Source: Marinomonas mediterranea MMB-1 (GTDB lineage: Bacteria > Pseudomonadota > Gammaproteobacteria > Pseudomonadales > Marinomonadaceae). Taken from it: 64,000 nt of DNA. Below are positions 1 through 9,300 of the stretch, in pieces; within the stretch, counting starts at the first letter, position 1; each line of letters opens with the position of its first letter. Under the pieces are notes generated by a model, which did no database searches, was not told the origin of the DNA, and was given only the letters and a program-made list of their open reading frames with translations. The translations under genes were made by a program, and so were the position numbers. The stretch lies in the NCBI RefSeq assembly GCF_000192865.1, contig NC_015276.1:1984001-2048000 (forward strand), in the 5' to 3' direction.

Positions 1-40
1 TTTATTTATTTCTTTTATTTGCTAAAAGGCTTTCTAATAG

Positions 41-60
41 GTTGTATTTTAAGTATAATT
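41..60 (+). promoter_or_regulatory. probable promoter -10 of rplM-rpsI
   Basis: A perfect TATAAT lies at 54-59, about 110 bases before the rplM start. The -35 partner (TTTCTA, 31-36) is weak, so this is a tentative sigma-70 promoter. The transcribed leader that follows is long enough to carry the autoregulatory site known for L13 operons in other gammaproteobacteria, but I did not identify a specific L13-binding fold. Confidence 0.4.
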
Positions 61-166
61 CGCACCGCTTATTTTGAGCACGGTACGTTAGTGGGGCATT
101 CAACCTACTAACCAATAATAATAGGTATTGACATGCTATAAGCATGTAATTGAAAGGGTTTTTTTA

Positions 167-595
167 ATGAAAACTTTTACTGCTAAACCTGCTGAAGTAC
201 GTCGCGACTGGTTCGTGGTTGATGCTGATGGCAAAACTCTAGGTCGCTTGGCTACCGAAATCGCTCGCCGTCTACGCGGTAAGCATAAAGCTGAATACAC
301 TCCACACGTTGACACTGGCGACTACATCGTCGTTATCAACGCAGAGAAAGTTCGCGTTACTGGTAACAAAGCTGCTGCAAAACAATACTACCGTCACACT
401 GGTTACCCAGGTGGCTTACGTTCAATGAATTTCGAGAAGTTGATTGACCACGCTCCAGAGCGTGTTCTTGAACTTGCCGTTAAAGGTATGTTGCCAAAAG
501 GTCCTCTAGGCCGCGCAATGCACAAGAAAATGAAAGTGTATGCTGGTACTGAGCACCCACACACTGCTCAACAGCCTCAAGAACTTAACATTTAA
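167..595 (+). CDS. rplM: 50S ribosomal protein L13
   Basis: L13 of the large ribosomal subunit, an early assembly protein that binds 23S rRNA. From the ATG at 167 (MKTFTAKPAEV) the product is 142 residues, the same length as E. coli L13. An upstream TTG at 128 would add 13 atypical residues and is rejected. Family features include the early DWFVVDADGKTLGRLA segment and the GMLPKGPLGR motif. It is followed after 14 bases by rpsI, the usual two-gene operon. Recognition is secure. Confidence 0.98.
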   Translation: MKTFTAKPAEVRRDWFVVDADGKTLGRLATEIARRLRGKHKAEYTPHVDTGDYIVVINAEKVRVTGNKAAAKQYYRHTGYPGGLRSMNFEKLIDHAPERVLELAVKGMLPKGPLGRAMHKKMKVYAGTEHPHTAQQPQELNI

Positions 596-609
596 TACGG
601 AAGGTCAAT

Positions 610-1002
610 ATGTCAGCTACTCAATACTACGGTACTGGTCGTCGTAAAACGTCAACCGCTCGTGTTTTTCTTAAAGCAGGTACTGGTAACCTAGTTATCA
701 ATAACCGTACTCTAGACCAATACTTCGGTCGTGAAACTGCTCGCATGGTTGTTCGTCAGCCTCTTGAGCTTGTTGAAGCTACTGAAAAATTCGACGTATA
801 CATCACTGTTAAAGGTGGTGGTATCTCTGGTCAAGCAGGTGCTATCCGTCACGGTATCACTCGCGCATTGATGCAATACGACGAAACTCTACGTCGCTCT
901 CTACGTTCTGCCGGTTACGTTACTCGTGACTCTCGTGCAGTTGAGCGTAAGAAAGTTGGTCTTCGTAAAGCACGTCGTCGTCCTCAGTTCTCTAAGCGTT
1001 AA
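610..1002 (+). CDS. rpsI: 30S ribosomal protein S9
   Basis: S9 of the small ribosomal subunit. The product has 130 residues, the normal length, and ends in the basic tail RRRPQFSKR, whose terminal Lys-Arg reaches the P-site tRNA in known ribosome structures. The start has a ribosome binding site (GGAAGG) and is co-transcribed with rplM. A strong intrinsic terminator follows at about 1028-1056, closing the operon. Confidence 0.98.
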   Translation: MSATQYYGTGRRKTSTARVFLKAGTGNLVINNRTLDQYFGRETARMVVRQPLELVEATEKFDVYITVKGGGISGQAGAIRHGITRALMQYDETLRRSLRSAGYVTRDSRAVERKKVGLRKARRRPQFSKR

Positions 1003-1027
1003 TATTTTCGCTTTCGGATTTCGAACA

Positions 1028-1056
1028 AACGCCTGCCATATGCAGGCGTTTTTTTT
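1028..1056 (+). terminator. intrinsic terminator of rplM-rpsI
   Basis: Inverted repeat AACGCCTGC/GCAGGCGTT with a short loop, followed by a run of eight or more T. It lies 26 bases after the rpsI stop. Confidence 0.9.
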
Positions 1057-1252
1057 GCGCTATTTTTAGCACTGCTTTTGCGTAAAGAGTTGTGGATTTA
1101 GGTCTGAGGGGGATTTTTGAAGCCCTTTTTAGTGAATATCTGCAATGCATCATAAGAGAGTGTCTTTGGGTTGATCCTTTGCTTTCTTAGTCTGTTTCAT
1201 CAAGTATATAATCTCCTAACCTTATTCTTTTCATGACGAACGGAGTCCAGTA

Positions 1253-1876
1253 GTGTCTCGTCATTTGCATCAATCTTCACGTAGACGTTTTTTAGTTGGG
1301 GCCACTGGCGCGATGGGAGTGGCGAGTGCAATAGGCGTTGCTACGCCTTTTGTCTGTGCGCTAGCACCCAACGAAAAAGTGAAACAACAGCGCTTACCCG
1401 TCCAAGTCGATGTATCTAAAATTGAGCCGGGCGCGATCGTGACAGTGGCTTGGCATGGCCTTCCTGTTTGGGTTTTAAGGAGGGCAAAAACAAGTTTGCT
1501 TGCTTTAGAAGAGCATGTTTCTATACTTGCAGATCCAGAATCCAGTCGCTCACAACAGCCAGATAACACCCGAAATACATTCCGTTCTATCCGACCAGAA
1601 ATTGCTGTTTATGTTGGTCGATGTACGCACTTAGGCTGTACTCCAAACTACCGGCCCTTGATTGCGTCTTCTGCTTCTGAAGGGATGGTTTCTAAAGAAT
1701 TGGGTGAAGATTGGTATGGTGGCTTCTTCTGCCCGTGCCACGGTTCTAAATTTGACCTAGCGGGAAGGGTTTACAAAAATATGCCTGCGCCCACCAATTT
1801 AGAAGTGCCGCCGTATCGCTTTATTAGTGATGATGTGCTCGAAATAGGAATAACAGGAGACGGCGATAATGTCTAA
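1253..1876 (+). CDS. petA: ubiquinol-cytochrome c reductase iron-sulfur (Rieske) subunit
   Basis: Rieske 2Fe-2S subunit of respiratory complex III, which passes electrons from ubiquinol to cytochrome c1. The 207-residue product starts at a GTG. It carries a twin-arginine export signal (SRRRFL, residues 9-14) and a following hydrophobic segment that also anchors it. Cluster ligands are in CTHLGC (about residues 124-129) and CPCHGS (about 160-165). It is first in petABC and its stop overlaps the petB start by 8 bases, implying translational coupling. Confidence 0.96.
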   Translation: MSRHLHQSSRRRFLVGATGAMGVASAIGVATPFVCALAPNEKVKQQRLPVQVDVSKIEPGAIVTVAWHGLPVWVLRRAKTSLLALEEHVSILADPESSRSQQPDNTRNTFRSIRPEIAVYVGRCTHLGCTPNYRPLIASSASEGMVSKELGEDWYGGFFCPCHGSKFDLAGRVYKNMPAPTNLEVPPYRFISDDVLEIGITGDGDNV

Positions 1877-3098
1877 AAACCTGCTAAAGTGGATCGACGA
1901 ACGCTTGCCGATTTTATCTTCATTACGAAAACATCTTACTCAGTATTACGTCCCCAAAAACCTTAACTTCTTCTATGTATTTGGTGTCTTCGCATTGGTG
2001 CTGTGTTTCAATCAGTTGATAACGGGTCTGTGGTTGACCATGAGTTATACAGCGACAGTCGATGATGCGTTTAATTCTATTCAATATATTATGAGGGAGG
2101 TCAACTACGGCTGGCTCATTCGCCACATGCACACGACAGGCGCGTCGTTTTTATTCGCGGTTCTTTATGCTCATATGTTCAAGGCGATGTTATATGGGTC
2201 GTATAAACAACCGCGGGAGTTGGTCTGGGTATGTGGCTGGATGTTGTTCGTATTGTGTTCAGCGGAGGCGTTTATGGGGTATTTGCTTCCATGGGGACAA
2301 ATGTCGTATTGGGGTGCGCAAGTTATTACGTCTTTGTTTGAAGTCGTACCTTTTATAGGTGACAGTATTGCTCAGTGGATTCGAGGGGATTATGTCGTAT
2401 CCGAAGTAACGTTGAAGCGGTTTTTTGCTTTGCATGTCATTGGCGTGCCGCTGCTGATTACTATTCTTGTTTACCTTCATTTAGCTTCCTTGCATCATGT
2501 GGGTGCGAATAACCCCAAAGGAATAGACGTAAAATCGTTGATAGGGCGTGATGGTAAACCATTGGATGCGATCCCGTTCCACCCATACTATACGGTGAAA
2601 GACCTATTTTACGTCTTGCTCATGTTAACCGCTTTTACAGTGGTTGTGTTTTATGTGCCGGATTTCTGGGGGTACTTTATTGAGCCTGACAATGCTTCTC
2701 CAGCGAATACTCTCAGTACGCCAGAGCACATCGCCCCGTTGTGGTATTTTGCGCCGTTCTACGCCATATTGCGGGCAGTAACGTTTCCTTTGTTTGGTGT
2801 TGATGCACGCCTATGGGGTGTGTTGTTAATGTTCCTTTCTCTCTTTTTATTAGTGCTTTTACCATGGCTGGATCGCAGTCCAGTAAAAGCGATGCGCTAC
2901 AAAGGAAAAATAAGTCAGTCTATGTTGGCTGCGTTTGTTGCGAGCTTTTTGGTATTGGGACTATGTGGTGTTATGGTGCCCACAGCCTTAACAACACTGG
3001 TTGCTCAGGTATCTGCGGTCGTCTATTTCTCTTATTTTGTGTTTATGCCTTGGTATACAAGGTTTGAGCGTTGTCACGATGTTCCGGACAGGGTCTAG
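1869..3098 (+). CDS. petB: ubiquinol-cytochrome c reductase cytochrome b subunit
   Basis: Membrane-embedded dihaem cytochrome b of complex III, 409 residues with about eight hydrophobic helices. Haem-ligand histidines are in RHMHTTGASFLFAVLYAH and in the LHVIGV...YLHLASLHH stretch. The Qo-site PEWY motif reads PLWY here; the glutamate is also replaced in some other gammaproteobacteria, so this is a lineage trait rather than damage. It overlaps petA by 8 bases and is followed after 5 bases by petC. Confidence 0.97.
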   Translation: MSKNLLKWIDERLPILSSLRKHLTQYYVPKNLNFFYVFGVFALVLCFNQLITGLWLTMSYTATVDDAFNSIQYIMREVNYGWLIRHMHTTGASFLFAVLYAHMFKAMLYGSYKQPRELVWVCGWMLFVLCSAEAFMGYLLPWGQMSYWGAQVITSLFEVVPFIGDSIAQWIRGDYVVSEVTLKRFFALHVIGVPLLITILVYLHLASLHHVGANNPKGIDVKSLIGRDGKPLDAIPFHPYYTVKDLFYVLLMLTAFTVVVFYVPDFWGYFIEPDNASPANTLSTPEHIAPLWYFAPFYAILRAVTFPLFGVDARLWGVLLMFLSLFLLVLLPWLDRSPVKAMRYKGKISQSMLAAFVASFLVLGLCGVMVPTALTTLVAQVSAVVYFSYFVFMPWYTRFERCHDVPDRV

Positions 3099-3103
3099 CT
3101 AAA

Positions 3104-3889
3104 ATGAAAGCAGCGCAGCATAACGTGATCTCATTTCTATTTCGTCTAACGTTTTTTAGCAGTCTTGCTTTCTGTGGAATATCGTTTTCTTTGTTGAGTT
3201 ATGCGGCAGAGGAGGGTAAGCGATATGATATTCCTGACTATGTCGTTTCTCACGAGCAAGCCTCGATTAAGCGAGGTTTTGAAACCTACATGCAGTTTTG
3301 TGCGAGCTGCCATAAGTCTGAATTCGTTAGGCATAAGCGTATTTCTGATGATTTACACATTTCATGGAAGGAATATAAAGATCAGTGGTTGGGTGGTAGT
3401 GAACCAACAAGTGCGTTTCTTACTAACTCTTGGACATTCGAATCAGCAAAAGAAGTGTTTGGTATTGTTCCTCCTGACCTAAGTTTAATTGCTTCTCAAA
3501 AAGAGCCCAACTGGGTGTATCGATATCTTCACTCATTTTATAAAGATGATGCTCAATTGTATGGCAGCAACAATGTGTTAGCGCCAAATGTAAAAATGCC
3601 AAACGTATTGGCGTTTATGCAAGGCACCCTAGAGAAAGAGTCATGTGGAAGCGATAATCAAAATAAGGTCGAAGCGTGTTTTAATTTAGTAAAAACTGAG
3701 CAAGGAACAATGACCGATCAAGAGTTTAATGATTTGATTCAGGATTTAGTGAATTTTTTTGTTTACTTAAGTGAACCTAGTCGATTAGAAGCTGAAATTT
3801 TAGCCCCAAAAGTGTTATTATTCCTGCTCGTATTTTGTTTGATTGCCTATTTGCTCAAAAGAGAGTTTTGGAAGGATATTTCGAAGTAG
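3104..3889 (+). CDS. petC: cytochrome c1 subunit of complex III
   Basis: Cytochrome c1 accepts electrons from the Rieske centre. The ATG at 3104 gives 261 residues; a TTG at 3071 inside petB would add an implausible 11 residues. The N-terminus has a signal peptide (FLFRLTFFSSLAFCGISF), then a CASCH haem-binding motif, a methionine-ligand candidate in VKMPNV, and a C-terminal membrane anchor (VLLFLLVFCLIAYLL). It is the last gene of petABC. Confidence 0.95.
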   Translation: MKAAQHNVISFLFRLTFFSSLAFCGISFSLLSYAAEEGKRYDIPDYVVSHEQASIKRGFETYMQFCASCHKSEFVRHKRISDDLHISWKEYKDQWLGGSEPTSAFLTNSWTFESAKEVFGIVPPDLSLIASQKEPNWVYRYLHSFYKDDAQLYGSNNVLAPNVKMPNVLAFMQGTLEKESCGSDNQNKVEACFNLVKTEQGTMTDQEFNDLIQDLVNFFVYLSEPSRLEAEILAPKVLLFLLVFCLIAYLLKREFWKDISK

Positions 3890-3984
3890 AAACTTCTAAG
3901 TATATTTTCATGCTCAAAGGCTTGAATAAATAGTTCTGCGTCCCAATTAATGGGATTCCATTGGTTTTTATATAGGGGTTTTAC

Positions 3985-4617
3985 ATGGGTGTGATTGCCA
4001 AACGCTCTTCCATGACATTTTTCTCTGACGGGGAAGATCATTACAGCCATCGTGTGCGCATTGTATTAGCTGAAAAAGCGGTAACAGTGGAAATTATTGA
4101 TGTTGATCCTTTCAACAAACCTGATGAGCTTGTGGAAGTTACCCCATACAACGAACTGCCTGCTTTAGTAGACCGAGATTTGTCTTTGTACGAGCCAAAC
4201 GTGATGATGGAATACTTGGATGAGCGTTTTCCTCATCCTCCGTTGTTGCCAGTGTATCCTGTTGCGCGTGGTGAAAGCCGTCTTTACATGTACCGTATCC
4301 AAAGAGACTGGGCGGTATTGGTTGATTTGATTTTGACGAGCAAAGACAAAGACGCTGTTGAAAATGCTCAGAAAGAGTTGCGTGAAAGCTTGATTAACGT
4401 TTCTCCGATCTTTGAAGAGAAGCCTTATTTCATGAGCGAAGAATTCACAATGGTTGATTGCTGCCTTGCTCCAATCTTGTGGAGATTGCCAATTCTAGGT
4501 GTTGATATTCCTAAAGAGCAGGCGAAAGGTTTATACAAATACATGGACCTTGTTTTTGATCGTGAGTCTTTCAAAGAAAGCCTGTCTGAAGCAGAACAGG
4601 AAATGCGTTTAGACTGA
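3985..4617 (+). CDS. sspA: stringent starvation protein A
   Basis: RNA polymerase-associated protein with a glutathione-S-transferase fold that influences stationary-phase and stress transcription. The 210 residues begin with the thioredoxin-like domain (MTFFSDGEDHYSHRVRIVLA) and continue into the helical GST C-domain. It lies downstream of petABC and upstream of sspB, the usual gammaproteobacterial order, with its own leader (GGGGTT before the start) and a terminator after it. Confidence 0.95.
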   Translation: MGVIAKRSSMTFFSDGEDHYSHRVRIVLAEKAVTVEIIDVDPFNKPDELVEVTPYNELPALVDRDLSLYEPNVMMEYLDERFPHPPLLPVYPVARGESRLYMYRIQRDWAVLVDLILTSKDKDAVENAQKELRESLINVSPIFEEKPYFMSEEFTMVDCCLAPILWRLPILGVDIPKEQAKGLYKYMDLVFDRESFKESLSEAEQEMRLD

Positions 4618-4650
4618 TCGTCTATACGTCTTATAGTTTTTATATTTTTC

Positions 4651-4675
4651 AAAAGGGGCCTAAGCCCCTTTTTTA
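4651..4675 (+). terminator. intrinsic terminator between sspA and sspB
   Basis: AAGGGGC CTAA GCCCCTT stem followed by T5. It separates sspA from sspB, so sspB may depend on read-through or on its own promoter. Confidence 0.85.
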
Positions 4676-4696
4676 TTATACTACCGAGGTTGAAAC

Positions 4697-5083
4697 ATGA
4701 TCCCAAAACGCTCGTATTTATTGAATGCAACTTATGAGTGGGTAGCTGATAACAATATGACTCCGTATTTACTTGTTGATGCAGAGCATGAGAAAGCGGT
4801 CGTTCCAACAGAATTTGTTCAGGACGGACAGATTGTTTTAAATATTAGTATGTCGGCCGTGCGCAATCTGTTAATGGATAAAATGGGCGTGAGTTTTGAG
4901 GCGCGATTTGGTGGTAAACCTATGCAGGTGTACGTTCCAATTGAAGCGGCATTGGCCTTGTACGCAAAAGAAAGCGGTGATGGCCTTGTATTTCCTGATG
5001 AAGCGTTTGAGCCAGAGGAATTGGATCCTGAACCAGAGCCACCGAAGCCAGAAAAAGGCTTTCAGTTAAAAGTCGTTAAATAG
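4697..5083 (+). CDS. sspB: ClpXP adaptor protein SspB
   Basis: Adaptor that delivers ssrA-tagged and other substrates to the ClpXP protease. The folded domain is residues 1 to about 100. A Pro/Glu-rich flexible tail follows (EELDPEPEPPKPEK) and ends in LKVVK, matching the ClpX-binding tail known in E. coli SspB. At 128 residues it is somewhat shorter than the E. coli protein. It sits next to sspA as usual. Confidence 0.94.
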   Translation: MIPKRSYLLNATYEWVADNNMTPYLLVDAEHEKAVVPTEFVQDGQIVLNISMSAVRNLLMDKMGVSFEARFGGKPMQVYVPIEAALALYAKESGDGLVFPDEAFEPEELDPEPEPPKPEKGFQLKVVK

Positions 5084-5101
5084 TAAGTCAGACTTGTATG
5101 A

Positions 5102-5132
5102 AAAAAGCTCAGCCTAGTGGCTGAGCTTTTTT
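5102..5132. terminator. bidirectional terminator between sspB and cysK
   Basis: AAGCTCAGCC TAGT GGCTGAGCTT stem with A-rich 5' and T-rich 3' flanks. It can terminate both convergent genes. Confidence 0.9.
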
Positions 5133-5139
5133 ATGTGCT

Positions 5140-6105
5140 TTATTGAACAAGTTCGTTGTCTGAGAATTCACCTTCAAAAAGAGCGGTAGAAAGATAGCGT
5201 TCGCCTGAGTCTGGCAAAATCACAACGATCTTTTTATCAGCGAATTCATCAGAAGCCGCTAACCTTTCTGCTGCAACAACGGCAGCGCCACATGAGATAC
5301 CGCAAAGAATGCCTTCTTCTCTCATTAGGCGTTTTGCCATATCGATAGCGTCTTCATTTGAGACTTGCTCGACACGATCAACAACAGACAGATCAAGGTT
5401 TTTAGGAACAAAGCCCGCGCCGATACCTTGAATTTTATGAGGAGCAGGTGTTGGTGTTTCGCCATTTAGCGTTTGAGTGATCACAGGCGATGTTGTTGGC
5501 TCAACAGCGACACTGATAATGGCTTTCCCTTGTGTGTTTTTGATGTAGCGACTAACACCAGTTATCGTCCCACCAGTTCCGACACCGGAAACCAGAACGT
5601 CGATCTCGCCGTCAGTGTCTTTCCAAATCTCAGGGCCTGTTGTTTTCTCATGGATCTCTGGGTTTGCTGGATTTTCAAATTGTTGCAGCAACACAAAGCT
5701 TGGGTCTTCAGCAATCTCTTTTGCTTTTTCGATTGCGCCTTTCATGCCTTTTGCTGGCTCAGTTAGGACAATTGTTGCTCCTAAAGCTTTCATTACTTGG
5801 CGGCGTTCTAGACTCATGCTTGAAGGCATCGTAATGGTAATTGGATAGCCTCGTGCCGCTGCGACAAAGCACAATGCAATTCCCGTATTACCACTGGAGG
5901 GCTCAACAAGCGATTTACCTTCCGTTAAAACACCGCTTTTTTCCGCATCCCAAACCATGTTTGCGCCGATACGACACTTTACAGAAAAGGCTGGATTTCT
6001 CGACTCGAGCTTGGCCCAAATGTTTCCATTTCCGATGCGATTCAATTTAACAAGTGGTGTATCGCCAATTGTAAGTGAGTTGTCGTTAAATACTTTTTCA
6101 GACAT
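5140..6105 (-). CDS. cysK: cysteine synthase A (O-acetylserine sulfhydrylase)
   Basis: PLP enzyme that makes L-cysteine from O-acetylserine and sulfide. It has 321 residues. The Schiff-base lysine is K43 in FSVKCRIGANM, and the substrate-binding loop is PSSGNTGIA. The phosphate-binding glycine loop GVGTGGTITG is present. The SVKCRIGANM segment resembles E. coli CysK more than CysM. It is a single gene, convergent with sspB. Confidence 0.93.
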   Translation of the reverse strand: MSEKVFNDNSLTIGDTPLVKLNRIGNGNIWAKLESRNPAFSVKCRIGANMVWDAEKSGVLTEGKSLVEPSSGNTGIALCFVAAARGYPITITMPSSMSLERRQVMKALGATIVLTEPAKGMKGAIEKAKEIAEDPSFVLLQQFENPANPEIHEKTTGPEIWKDTDGEIDVLVSGVGTGGTITGVSRYIKNTQGKAIISVAVEPTTSPVITQTLNGETPTPAPHKIQGIGAGFVPKNLDLSVVDRVEQVSNEDAIDMAKRLMREEGILCGISCGAAVVAAERLAASDEFADKKIVVILPDSGERYLSTALFEGEFSDNELVQ

Positions 6106-6368
6106 AGCCTTTTCCTCTGTATGTTTGTTTTCATTATGATGGGGCAGGACGGTGTATTTTCAATCCAATATAACGATAAAAATGTCTAAATAGCAAAAAT
6201 TCTCATTTGTCTGCTTTAGAGACGATCAATTTTATAAAAGTCGCAGTCTTAAAGAAGTTGCACTATCCCGTCCCTTGTTTAAATCAGGTAGAATGTTTGC
6301 TAATTAAAGTGACTAATAAAAGCGCCCCGATATTTCTTTGCGCGCTTTTATGTATTTAGGGTTTAGCA

Positions 6369-9300
6369 TTGCATACTGACATACAAGAAAAATTGATGGC
6401 GAAAGATCGTCACGCCATTCAGAGAAAAATTGACACAATATCCAAACGATCTTCCGAAAATAGCCCAACAGACAAGCTTCAAAACGAGTTAAATAACTTA
6501 ATTGAACGCTCTCGGCGGATGTTTGAAGAGCGTGAAGCGTCGATGCCTGACATTAAATACGACGAGTCGTTGCCGGTTGCAGCAAAAGCCAAGGATATTG
6601 TTAAAGCCATTGAAGAGAATCAAGTGGTTATTATTGCAGGCGAAACCGGATCTGGTAAAACAACACAGCTGCCGAAAATGTGTTTGCAAGCAGGTCGAGG
6701 CATTGCGGGTCAAATAGGGCACACTCAACCTAGACGAATTGCCGCACGAAGCGTGGCAGAGCGTATTTCTGAAGAACTCAATGTTGAACTTGGCACCGCC
6801 GTGGGTTATCAAGTCCGTTTTACTGATGAAAGTCAGGAAACAACGCTGGTTAAACTGATGACCGACGGGATCTTATTGGCTGAGATCCAACAAGATAAAT
6901 TTCTTCAAAAGTACGACACTATCATTATTGATGAGGCGCATGAACGAAGCCTAAACATAGACTTCCTTTTAGGGTACCTAAAGCGCGTTCTTAAATCGCG
7001 ACCAGACCTTAAAATCATTGTGACCTCAGCAACGATTGACGTGGAACGTTTCTCGAAGCATTTTAGTGATGCACCGGTTTTTGAAGTCTCGGGCAGAACA
7101 TACCCTGTTGAAATTCGCTATCAACCGTTACTCAGTAAATCGGACTACGAAGAGCTGGACGAAGATCAAAGCATGGAACAAGGTATATGCGATGCCGTTG
7201 CTATGTTGATCGAAGAAGAAAGGCAATCAGGTTATCGAGGCGCAGGCGACATACTTGTGTTCTTACCTGGTGAGCGTGAGATACGAGAAACGGCTGAACA
7301 GTTAAGGCGCGCAGAGTTTAGAAATACCGAAGTGCTACCATTGTATGCTCGCTTATCCAGTGCTGAGCAGCAGAGAGTCTTCAAACCTCACGGTGGTCGT
7401 CGTATTGTCTTATCAACGAACGTTGCGGAGACCTCATTAACGGTACCTGGTATACGTTATGTGATTGACCCAGGTTTAGCGCGAATCAGCCGCTACAGTG
7501 TTCGGTCAAAGGTACAGCAATTACCGATTGAAAAAATCAGCCAAGCAAGCGCAAACCAACGAGCGGGACGCTGTGGTCGTGTCGCGGATGGTATCTGTAT
7601 CCGATTATACGAAGAGTCTGACTTTATCAATCGGCCCGAATTTACAGATCCAGAAATTTTTCGTACAAACCTCGCGTCCGTTATATTGCAGATGGCCAAC
7701 CTCCGCCTCGGCGCAGTGGAGAAATTCCCTTTTGTTGAAATGCCAGATAGACGCCTGATCAATGACGGTTATCAAGCGTTAAAAGAACTCGGTGCCATAA
7801 AGAATGAGCGTTTGACTCAGATTGGTAAACAGCTCGCAAAACTGCCGATCGACCCGAAACTTGGTCGAATGATCATTGCTGCAAATACGATGGGAACGCT
7901 CAAAGAAATCGCGGTGATCGTAAGTGCACTGTCCATTCAAGACCCGCGCGAGCGTCCGCAAGACAAAAAGACTCAATCTGATCAAGCGCATGCCGTCGAC
8001 AAAGATCAAGATTCAGATTTTATCGTGTTGCTTAATTTATGGGACAGATTTGAAGACCAAAGACAGGCGCTCTCTCAGAACCAACTGCGTCAGTTTTGTC
8101 GTAAGCAGTTTCTTAACTTTTTACGAATGCGCGAATGGCGCGATATCCATAGACAAATAATGATCGCGTGCAAACAGCTCGGATTTAAAGAAACGAATAG
8201 AGATGAGCGAGACTACGAATCGATTCACAAATCGCTATTGGCAGGGTTATTCACTCAAGTCGCGAATAAGCTAGAAGACAGCAAAGAGATGCTGGGTTGT
8301 CGTTCCCGTAAATTGGCGGTTTTTCCAGGCTCGATGTTATTTAAAAAGCCTCCTCAATGGATAATGGCTGCGGAGCTGGTGGAAACCTCCAAACTCTACG
8401 CCCGTATGGTGGCAAAGATTGATCCTAAATGGATCGAAGAATACTCCGCCCCGTTTGTTAAAAGACAGTACTTCGATCCGCGCTTTGAGCGCAATCAAGG
8501 TCGAGTGATGGCAAACGAACAAGTTGCATTGTATGGTCTTGTGATTGTGCCAAAACGCCGAGTAGATTATGGGCATGTTAACCCAGAAGATGCGCGTGAC
8601 GTGTTTATTAGGCAGGCATTGGTCGAGCGCGAGCTGCGTTCGAAAGCCATGTTCTATCGCCACAATAATAAATTGATGGATGAGATCGAGAGCCAGGAAG
8701 CAAAGCTAAGAAAACGCGACATCTTAGTTGATGATGAAACGGTCTATCAGTTCTATCACGAAAATTTACCGGAGAATATCCGCAACCAAAAAGGCATCGA
8801 ATTTTTCGCTAAAGAGTCGCCTAACGCGCTGCTGATGAGCAAAGAATACCTTGTTAATCAGTCTGTGACGGTAGACGAATATGCCTTTCCAGACAGTTAT
8901 TTGCTAAATGGCGTCCCGCTGCCGATTGATTATCAATTTGAGCCGGGCAAAGCCAAAGATGGTGCGACACTTAAAGTGCCTGTTGGCCTACTAAGGCAGC
9001 TTAGCCTTGATGATTTAGGTTGGGCCGTGCCTGGTTATATTAAAGAGCGCAGCGAAGCGCTGATTCGTGCTCTGCCTAAAGTATTGAGAAGGCGCTTTGT
9101 GCCTATCCCGCAGTTTGTGGACCGAATCTACCCCAATTTGTCGAAAGAAAAAGGAGCGTTGTTGGAGCAGTTAAGTCTCCAAATTAAACGTGAAACCTTG
9201 ATCGATATTCCTTTAAACGAATGGGCTGAAGAAAAACTTGATGCGCACCTTACGCTTAACCTCGAAGTTGTAGACGAAAGAGGAAAAGTCATCGGCGAGG